Part shown: one piece after another, positions 1 through 5,488 of the stretch
Layout: every line of letters begins with the position of its first letter
Position numbering within the stretch: position 1 is the first letter of the stretch
Origin: CAZYWA01 sp964650975 [NCBI: uncultured bacterium]
Lineage (GTDB): Bacteria; JADJOY01
NCBI GenBank assembly: GCA_964650975.1
Contig: CAZYWA010000379.1
Span: 1 to 7,923, forward strand
Length of the DNA stretch: 7,923 nucleotides
Reading direction: 5' to 3'
Position numbers and translations under genes: made by a program
Notes under the pieces: generated by a model
What the model was told of the DNA's origin: nothing
Seen by the model: only the letters and a program-made list of their open reading frames with translations
The model's database searches: none

Positions 1-395
1 ACCAGATCGTGGTCGAGGCGCGCGCGGCCGATCGCGCCGTCGCTCTCGCCGCGGCCGAGCGTGCGATCGAGCCGGCGCGCCGGCGCGAGCAGTCGATGCT
101 CGCCGCGGCACTCAGTGCGGCGGACGATCTGGAGACGGCGCTACTCGAGCGCTTCGACGCCGCGGACAAGGCCGGTGATCCGCGAGCGCGCTCCGACGCT
201 CAGGTGGCGCTCACGTCGTTCCATCTCAAGCGCGATGCGCTGCTCGAGTGGTCGCGGGGGCTGGTCGAGCCGGCGCGGTCACGATCGCGGGCCGCGGGGC
301 CGCTGCGCGCTGGAAGCATCGCCGCGCTGGTTGCGGGGTTGGCCGTGGGCTGGATCTCGTGCGGAGTGGGGGCGCGTGAACGCGTCGCGGGCTGA
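1..395 (+). CDS. C-terminal fragment of a helical, membrane-anchored protein, possibly a Wzz/chain-length determinant
   Basis: The reading frame is open from the left edge (first full codon at 3) to TGA at 393-395, so only the last 130 residues are visible and the true start lies upstream. Most of the visible part is Ala/Glu/Arg/Leu-rich and should form long, perhaps coiled-coil, helices (about residues 5-90). A short stretch containing VEPA and GPLRAG follows, then one hydrophobic segment at about residues 103-124 and a short basic tail. Helices, then a VEPA/Pro-type linker, then a final membrane helix is how Wzz/GNVR polysaccharide co-polymerases end. Its place directly before an O-antigen polymerase-type gene fits that role of controlling chain length in the inner membrane. 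The usual Pro-rich P-x2-P-x2-P linker is not clear, so another single-pass membrane protein is possible. Its last 20 bases overlap the start of the next gene. Confidence 0.5.
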   Translation, partial: QIVVEARAADRAVALAAAERAIEPARRREQSMLAAALSAADDLETALLERFDAADKAGDPRARSDAQVALTSFHLKRDALLEWSRGLVEPARSRSRAAGPLRAGSIAALVAGLAVGWISCGVGARERVAG

Positions 396-1932
396 GCCGC
401 ACGTCCGGCTCGTCGGGCGCGCGCTGCTGATCGGTGCCTGCGTCGGCGCGGCGGCAGCGATCGGGTCGGCGGCGACCTGTGCCGCGGTGGGCGGCGCGGC
501 GGTGTTCGCGGATGCGCTGCTCTTCGCGAGGCGCCGAGCGCTCGCCGTCACGATCGGGCTGGTGGTCCTTGCGGCCGCGGCGAGCGGGCCGGCGCTCGCA
601 TCCGTCGGGCTGCGCGATGCGCTGCTCGCGATGGGCGCGGCGTCGCTGGTGGTGACGGCGTGGCGAGCGCCACGCGCGGCGCTCCTGGCCCTCGTGATCC
701 TGGCGCCGGTCCACACGCTGGTGCTGAGTGTCATCGAGGGACGGTGGCTGCTCGATCCGGGTGCTCTCGGGATGTGGAAGGATGTGCTGGTCGGCACGTT
801 GTGTGCGCGAGCGATCGTCAGCGGGGGACGAGCCCCCGCGCTACGAAGAGCGGATCAACCCGAGCGGTGGCTTGCCGCGCTGGTCGGCCTGGCGATGGGG
901 GTGACGGTCGTGTCGATCGCGCGGCGGGAAGTGGGGATCGGGCTCGCGGCGCGCGGGTTGGCCGCGGATTTCGGGCCGCTCTTGCTCTATCCGCTGGCGA
1001 GATCGCTGGGCGACTCGGGACTCGATTTCGCGCGCGTTCGCAGGCTCGTCGTGTGGATGGGCGCTGGTTTGGCGATCTTCGGTTTCGTGCAGCTGGTGGT
1101 GCTGGGGCCGAGCTGGTACGGCACCGTCGGTTACTTCGGGCCGCGCGACTTCAAGGTGCCCGGGCACGAGCACTTTCGGCTGAGCTCGGTGTTTCTCGAC
1201 CCGCTCCCGGCCGGCTTGCTGCTCGCGGTCGCGGCGCTCTTGGCCCTCGACGAGCTCGGGGGGCTCGGCGCGGACGCGACGTCGGTGTGGAGCGCGCCGG
1301 CGATACGCGGGCTGGCGCTCTTCGCGGTGTGCGCGCTTGGTTGCGTGGCCACGTTCACGCGCAGTGCCTGGCTGGGGCTCGCGGTGGGCGCGATCGGGCT
1401 CGCGCGAGTCCATCGCGGCGCTTCGGCTCGAGCGATCCGCGTGGCGCTGATCCTCGCGGCGCTGGCCACGCTGCCGATCGTGCCGAGCGTCCTTTCGTGG
1501 ACCCGGGACACGGCGACCCGCGCGGAGAGCGATACCTCTTTTCCCCATCACCTCGACGCGTGGTCGCGTGGGGTGCGCGAGATCGCGGACCATCCGTCCG
1601 GGCTGGGACCAGGCCGTGCAGGCGAGGTGTCGGTACGAGTGCTGGGTGCCTCGGGCATCGTCACGGAGAGCTCGTATCTGCAATTCGGTGTCGAGTACGG
1701 TGTCGCGGGGCTGCTGCTCGTCGCGGGATGGACGATCGCGCTGACCCTTCGGTTGTGGCGTGCCGCGCGTGCAGGCGAGCCGGGTGCAGCCGGGGTGCTC
1801 GCGGCGTGGGCGCCGCTCGCGATCGGCGCGCTCTTCCTGCACGCGCTGACCGAGCGATCGGTGGCGTATCCGGTGCTGTTGCTCGCCGGAGCGAGCCAGC
1901 GCTCGCGCGATGCAGCTCGCGAGGCTCGATGA
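376..1932 (+). CDS. O-antigen polymerase/ligase family (Wzy_C-type) multi-pass membrane protein
   Basis: This 518-residue, very hydrophobic protein has about 11-13 predicted membrane helices and a large extracytoplasmic loop at about residues 375-440. Family-like motifs appear in order: FRLSSVFLDPLP at about 267-278; TFTRSAWLGLAVG from 326, the hallmark segment before the large loop; a W396...DHPSGLGPG block at 405-413; and ESSYLQFGVEYG at 431-442, leading into the C-terminal helices. Family members polymerise lipid-linked repeat units or ligate glycans to an acceptor on the outer face of the inner membrane. Classical WaaL ligases carry a catalytic His in a HN-type motif where this protein has ESSY, so I favour a polymerase role. 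GTG 376 was chosen because GGAG lies at 363-366 with 9-nt spacing and the first hydrophobic segment follows about 12 residues later. The frame stays open upstream to 61, but that part is an Arg/Ser-rich shadow of the preceding gene. The stop overlaps the next gene as ATGA. Confidence 0.85.
   Translation: MNASRAEPHVRLVGRALLIGACVGAAAAIGSAATCAAVGGAAVFADALLFARRRALAVTIGLVVLAAAASGPALASVGLRDALLAMGAASLVVTAWRAPRAALLALVILAPVHTLVLSVIEGRWLLDPGALGMWKDVLVGTLCARAIVSGGRAPALRRADQPERWLAALVGLAMGVTVVSIARREVGIGLAARGLAADFGPLLLYPLARSLGDSGLDFARVRRLVVWMGAGLAIFGFVQLVVLGPSWYGTVGYFGPRDFKVPGHEHFRLSSVFLDPLPAGLLLAVAALLALDELGGLGADATSVWSAPAIRGLALFAVCALGCVATFTRSAWLGLAVGAIGLARVHRGASARAIRVALILAALATLPIVPSVLSWTRDTATRAESDTSFPHHLDAWSRGVREIADHPSGLGPGRAGEVSVRVLGASGIVTESSYLQFGVEYGVAGLLLVAGWTIALTLRLWRAARAGEPGAAGVLAAWAPLAIGALFLHALTERSVAYPVLLLAGASQRSRDAAREAR
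821..839. repeat. GC-rich inverted repeat inside the polymerase gene, REP-like candidate
   Basis: GCGGGGG at 821-827 and CCCCCGC at 833-839 form a perfect 7-bp stem around the 5-nt loop ACGAG. It encodes the Ser-Gly-Gly-Arg-Ala-Pro-Ala part of a hydrophilic loop (residues 149-155) between two membrane helices of the polymerase. The shape, a G-run, a short loop and a C-run followed by GCTACGAA, resembles short palindromic repeats that are dispersed through some bacterial genomes. Only one copy is visible here, so calling it a dispersed repeat is an inference. Confidence 0.3.
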
Positions 1933-3143
1933 CCGCGCCCGCCGATCGCATCCGGCTCGGTCTCGATCTGACTCCGCTGGCGCGTGGCGCGACCGGCCTG
2001 GCCACCTACGTCCGCGGACTCTTGAGCGCGCGCGCGCAGCTGGACGTGGATGCGATCGTGGGCTTCGTGAACCGGCCGTCGATCGGGAGCGTCGAGCTCG
2101 ATCTCGCGGCACGGCTGGAACGCGACGTGCGCATCGTTCACTCGCGCGTGCCGCGATCGTGGCTCGAGCGCTGGTGGCGAGCGCGGCCGAAGGCAGGAAT
2201 CGAGGACTGGCTCGGACCGGTCGACGTCTTTCATGCAAGCGACCTGCTGGCACCGGCCGCGCGCGCCGCCGCGATCGTGCTGACCGTGCAAGACGTGGCT
2301 TGGAGAACCGATCCGTCGAGCGCCACCGAGCACACGGCGGCCTGGCTCGAGCACTGGTTCGAGACTTCGCTCACGCGAGCCGACGTCGTCATCTGTCCTA
2401 GCCGCGCCACGGCGCACGAGCTGGAGCGCGCCTTCGGCCTCGACCTCGGTAGGGTGCACGTCGTGCCGCACGGCGTCTCGGGCGAGCTGACGCCCGACCG
2501 CACCGACCGTGACGCGAGCGTTCTCGAGCGGCACGGCCTCCGTCCCGGTTACCTCTTGTGGGTCGGAGCGCTCGACCGGCGCAAGGACCTGACGACGCTC
2601 GCGGAAGGCTTCGCACGGATCGCCGACTCCGCGGCCCGGAACGCGCCACTGGTGGTGGTGGGACCGGACGGCGGTGCCGAACGTGCCCTTCGCAGCGCGC
2701 TCCGGCGGCATCATGCGGACGATCGGATGATCCGCTTGGGTGCGGTTCCAGCGCCCGATCTGGCCCCGCTCTACCGTGGAGCGGGGCTGGCGCTCTATCT
2801 GTCGCGTGCCGAAGGGTTCGGGCTGCCGGTTCTCGAGGCGATGGCGTGCGGAACGCCGGTGGTGGCGAGCCGCATCGCGGCGCTCGAGGAAGTGGCCGGC
2901 GAGTCGGCGCTTCTGGTGCCGCCGGGCGATGCGCAAGCACTCGCGGACGCGATCGGTTTCCTGCTCGGGGACGCGCGCGAGTGCCAGCGGCGCGGAGCGT
3001 CGGGTCTGGAACGATCGCGCAGCTACACCTGGGAGCGGTGCGCGCGGCTCACCGCGATGGCTTATCGTGAGGCGCTCGGACGGCGCCGCTCGCGAGGGCG
3101 ATACGCTGCTGCCACTCCGTCCGTGGGCGCGCGGGAGACCTGA
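1929..3143 (+). CDS. GT4-family glycosyltransferase (GT-B fold)
   Basis: This 404-residue protein has the two Rossmann-like halves of a retaining GT-B enzyme. The N-terminal acceptor half opens with RIRLGLDLTPLARGATGLATY and contains TVQDVAW at 119-125. The C-terminal nucleotide-sugar half carries WVGALDRRKDL at about 211-221, a family-typical start of the donor domain. It also carries the E-x7-E pair E295/E303 in AEGFGLPVLEAMACGTPVV, which binds the sugar nucleotide. It probably transfers a hexose from an NDP-sugar to the lipid-linked repeat unit at the cytoplasmic face; donor and acceptor cannot be read from sequence. ATG 1929 overlaps the previous stop as ATGA, with GAGG at 1921-1924 as ribosome binding site. 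The frame is open far upstream, but that part is an Arg/Gly-rich shadow of the polymerase gene. A basic tail of about 20 residues follows the last conserved helix. Confidence 0.9.
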   Translation: MTAPADRIRLGLDLTPLARGATGLATYVRGLLSARAQLDVDAIVGFVNRPSIGSVELDLAARLERDVRIVHSRVPRSWLERWWRARPKAGIEDWLGPVDVFHASDLLAPAARAAAIVLTVQDVAWRTDPSSATEHTAAWLEHWFETSLTRADVVICPSRATAHELERAFGLDLGRVHVVPHGVSGELTPDRTDRDASVLERHGLRPGYLLWVGALDRRKDLTTLAEGFARIADSAARNAPLVVVGPDGGAERALRSALRRHHADDRMIRLGAVPAPDLAPLYRGAGLALYLSRAEGFGLPVLEAMACGTPVVASRIAALEEVAGESALLVPPGDAQALADAIGFLLGDARECQRRGASGLERSRSYTWERCARLTAMAYREALGRRRSRGRYAAATPSVGARET

Positions 3144-3144
3144 C

Positions 3145-4305
3145 GTGCGTGTGTTGCTGGTGAGCGGTACCTTCCCCGATCAGATGTGCGGGGTGGGGGA
3201 CTACACCGCGAACCTCGCGGCGGCGCTGGCCCGGATCGAGGACGTCGAGCGAGTCGACGTGCTGACCTCCCGCGGCCCCGGTCCCGCGGCCGCGATCCCC
3301 GGCGTCGAGGTTCACCGGGTGATGGACGGATGGCGGATCGACGAGGCCGACCGGCTCACCGCGGCCGTCGACCGGATCGACCCCGAGATCGTGCACGTGA
3401 TGTACCCGTCGCGATTCGGCGCCCAGGACCGCGGTGCGCTCGCCAACGCGGTACCGCTCCTGGTGAGGGGCGCCGGGCTGCGGCGGAAGTCGCGCTCGGT
3501 GGTGACGACCCTTCACGAGTTCTCGGATCGCAGCCGCGCGTTTCGCGCCCGCGCGTGGCTCAACCTCATCACCAGCCAGGCGCTGATCTTCACCAGCGAG
3601 TTCGACGAGCGGGCGGCGCTGCGCTGGCCGCAGGTGGAGAGCCGCGTGCGGCGAGTGGTGCCGATCGCGCCCAACATCGTGCCGCGCGAGCCGCCTTCGG
3701 ACGGACGTGCCGTGCGTCGTCGTCGCGGGCTCGGGGCGGATTCGTTCCTGGTGGTGCACTTCGGTCTGCTCGCCGAGGATCGTGGGCTCGCGAGCCTCGC
3801 CCAGGCGAGCCGCTGGCTTGCGAAGGACGGGATCGAGGTGGTGGTGATCGGCGAGCCGCCGCCGCGCGCCAGTCGTGGCAAGCGCTCGACGGGCCTCGTG
3901 GAGCTCGGCGCGGCCGAGCAGGAGGGTGCCATCCGGCGGCTGCCCCACCTTCCAGCGGCCGAGCTCAGCGCGCTGCTCTCGGCGGCGGATGCGGCGGTCT
4001 TTCCCTTCGCCGGTGGCGCCACCGCGCGGCGCGGCTCGTTGCTGGCGGCGCTGGCTCATGGGCTGCCCGTCGTGACCACGCACGGGCCGCGTCTTCCGGT
4101 CGACTGGAGCAGCGACGCGGCGCCCGCGTTGCTGGTGGCTCCCGGCGATGCCGCGGCCCTCGCGGCCGCGGTGCTCAAGCTGCGCGACGACGGAAGGCTG
4201 CGCGAGCAGCTGGCGACCGCCGGCCGCAAGGTGAGCCGCGGGCGCTCGTGGGACGAGATCGCGTCCCGCACCGCGGAGCTCTACCTCGAGGTGGCACCGG
4301 GATGA
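3145..4305 (+). CDS. GT-B (GT4-like) glycosyltransferase lacking the E-x7-E pair
   Basis: This 386-residue protein starts at GTG 3145, one base after the previous stop, with a strong GGGAGA ribosome site at 3133-3138 (6-nt spacing). The N-terminus, MRVLLVSGTFPDQMCGVGDYT, is the classic first strand and Gly-rich loop of GT4 enzymes. The second domain begins near VVHFGLLAEDRG. In the donor-binding region, where relatives have EGFG...LEAMACG, this protein has GGATARRGSLLAALAHG (about 290-306). Aligning backwards from the shared G-x-PVV, the two Glu positions fall on T293 and A301. The RRGSLLAALAHG sequence is intact and looks conserved rather than decayed, so this may be a divergent GT4 subgroup that binds donor differently, not a pseudogene. 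Its role is probably addition of one sugar in the repeat unit. The stop is in an ATGA overlap with a 13-codon minicistron. Confidence 0.8.
   Translation: MRVLLVSGTFPDQMCGVGDYTANLAAALARIEDVERVDVLTSRGPGPAAAIPGVEVHRVMDGWRIDEADRLTAAVDRIDPEIVHVMYPSRFGAQDRGALANAVPLLVRGAGLRRKSRSVVTTLHEFSDRSRAFRARAWLNLITSQALIFTSEFDERAALRWPQVESRVRRVVPIAPNIVPREPPSDGRAVRRRRGLGADSFLVVHFGLLAEDRGLASLAQASRWLAKDGIEVVVIGEPPPRASRGKRSTGLVELGAAEQEGAIRRLPHLPAAELSALLSAADAAVFPFAGGATARRGSLLAALAHGLPVVTTHGPRLPVDWSSDAAPALLVAPGDAAALAAAVLKLRDDGRLREQLATAGRKVSRGRSWDEIASRTAELYLEVAPG
4288..4293 (+). promoter_or_regulatory. Shine-Dalgarno of the 4302 minicistron
   Basis: GAGGTG is a 6-base match to the complement of the 16S rRNA 3' end and sits 8 nt before ATG 4302. 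By contrast, the next full gene (ATG 4340) has only AAGG at 4325-4328, 11 nt away. Ribosomes would therefore be recruited more readily at 4302 than at 4340. Confidence 0.4.
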
Positions 4306-4343
4306 CGACGAGGACGCCACTCGCAAGGCCGCTCCGCACATGA
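4302..4343 (+). CDS. 13-codon minicistron (MTTRTPLARPLRT), possible translational coupler
   Basis: ATG 4302 overlaps the stop of the upstream glycosyltransferase (ATGA 4302-4305). Its own TGA at 4341-4343 overlaps the start of the downstream glycosyltransferase (ATGA 4340-4343). The encoded 13 residues are Thr/Arg-rich and show no recognisable domain or membrane segment. A good GAGGTG ribosome site lies 8 nt upstream, while the downstream gene has only a weak one. The simplest reading is that it carries translating ribosomes from one gene to the next, so that production of the two glycosyltransferases stays linked. It may equally be chance in a G+C-rich spacer; no peptide function is claimed. 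Confidence 0.3.
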   Translation: MTTRTPLARPLRT

Positions 4344-5488
4344 GGATCGGGCTCGACGCGCGCTACGTGTACGCGAGTCACGTCCATGGCATCGGTCGCT
4401 ACAGCGTCGAGCTGATCCGGCATCTGGCACCGCTGGCGAGCGCCCGCGGACACGAGCTGATCGTGTTTCGTCGCGGAGGCGAGGGCGAGCCGCTGGTGCG
4501 CGACTCGGCGGTGCGCGAAGTGGCGACCGAGCTGTCGCCGATGTCACCGGCCGGCTTCGTGCGACTGGGCCGTACCGCGCGCCGCGAGCGGCTAGACGTG
4601 TTCCACGCGCTCTTTCCCGCGCTGCCGGTGGCGCCCGCGCCGCGCACCGTGGTGACCGCACACGACCTGCAGGCGCTGCGGGTGCGCGGCTTCCACGGGC
4701 TGCGCTCGTGGCCGCTCAGGCTCGCGTCGCGGACGCTCTACGCGCTCGCGTACCGGTGGTCGTTCGGTGCCGCGGACCGGATCGTCGCCGGCTCGCGCTG
4801 GACCCGCGACGACGTCGCGGCGGCGTATCGGCTGCCGGAGGACCGTTTCCGGGTGGTGTACGAGGGGCTCTCGGAAGACTTCTTCGCGGCTGGCGATCGA
4901 GACGCGGACGCGAAGCGGATCGCGGCGGCCGGGCTCGACCCCGAGCGCCGTTTCCTGCTCCACGTCGGCAACACCCGTCCCCAGAAGAACGTCGAGGGGC
5001 TGCTGCTGGTGTTCCACGAGATGGTCCTGCGCGAGCCCGAAGGCGATCGTCCGTTGCTGGTGATCGCCGGCGTTCGCGACCGCTTCTTCGCCGGGGTGCG
5101 CGACCGCACGCTGGCGCTCGGGCTCGGCGAGCGGGTCCGATTCCTCACCAACGTGAGCGAAGAGACGCTGCGCGCGCTCTATCGCCGAGCCGCGCTCTAC
5201 GTCACCGCGGCGCGCTTCGAGGGCTTCGGGTTCACGCCTCTCGAGGCCATGGCCGCCCGGTGCCCAGTGGCGGCGGCCGCTGCCGGCGCGCTTCCCGAGA
5301 TCCTGGGCGATGGCTATCTGGCCTTCGACCCGGATTCGCCTGCCCAGGCGGCCTGTGCCATTCTCGACCGGCTCGGCGATCCCGGGGCACTCGCAACACT
5401 GGCTCGCCTCGGCCACGAGCGATCTCGAACGTTCCGCTGGTCCGAAACCGCGCGCGCGACACTCGCCGCTTACGAAGAGCTGGGATGA
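4340..5488 (+). CDS. GT4-family glycosyltransferase (canonical E-x7-E)
   Basis: This 382-residue GT-B enzyme begins MRIGLDARYVYASHVHGIGRYS, the typical GT4 N-terminus with its acceptor-side Gly loop. AHDLQ follows at 107-111 (H108, D109). The donor domain starts at HVGNTRPQKN (208-217), whose Arg and Lys normally contact the nucleotide diphosphate. The donor-binding Glu pair is E294/E302 in EGFGFTPLEAMAARCPV. Length and domain order are normal for the family. It probably adds another sugar to the lipid-linked repeat unit in the cytoplasm, and it shares its overall plan with the 1929-3143 enzyme without being a recent duplicate. ATG 4340 is the only start that gives the full N-terminal strand. 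Its own ribosome site is weak, so translation may depend on the upstream minicistron. The stop overlaps the next gene as ATGA. Donor sugar is unknown. Confidence 0.9.
   Translation: MRIGLDARYVYASHVHGIGRYSVELIRHLAPLASARGHELIVFRRGGEGEPLVRDSAVREVATELSPMSPAGFVRLGRTARRERLDVFHALFPALPVAPAPRTVVTAHDLQALRVRGFHGLRSWPLRLASRTLYALAYRWSFGAADRIVAGSRWTRDDVAAAYRLPEDRFRVVYEGLSEDFFAAGDRDADAKRIAAAGLDPERRFLLHVGNTRPQKNVEGLLLVFHEMVLREPEGDRPLLVIAGVRDRFFAGVRDRTLALGLGERVRFLTNVSEETLRALYRRAALYVTAARFEGFGFTPLEAMAARCPVAAAAAGALPEILGDGYLAFDPDSPAQAACAILDRLGDPGALATLARLGHERSRTFRWSETARATLAAYEELG

Noticed and set aside
71-84. GCCGGCGCGCCGGC 14-bp palindrome
   Set aside because: Pure G/C palindrome in an Arg/Ala-rich coding stretch; chance is sufficient.
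660-1928. In-frame extension upstream of the 1929 glycosyltransferase, open for over 400 codons
   Set aside because: It overlaps the polymerase gene, is Arg/Gly/Ala-rich with no domain signature, and the conserved GT4 N-terminus begins right at ATG 1929 with a ribosome site.
841-2253. Long minus-strand open frame (470 codons)
   Set aside because: Its Arg/His/Pro-rich composition is typical of an antisense shadow in G+C-rich DNA; the plus strand carries clear family motifs throughout.
1548-2936. Long minus-strand open frame (462 codons)
   Set aside because: Antisense shadow of the polymerase and first GT4 gene, with no recognisable motif.
2740-3144. In-frame extension upstream of GTG 3145
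   Set aside because: It shadows the C-terminal domain of the preceding glycosyltransferase; MRVLLVSG at 3145 is the natural first strand and has a good ribosome site.
4151-4171. CCGCGGCC-N5-GGCCGCGG inverted repeat in the second glycosyltransferase
   Set aside because: It arises from a run of Ala codons (GCC/GCG) and is all G/C, so it is expected from composition.
3049-4341. Long minus-strand open frame (430 codons)
   Set aside because: Antisense shadow of the second glycosyltransferase; low-complexity Arg/Gly/His composition.
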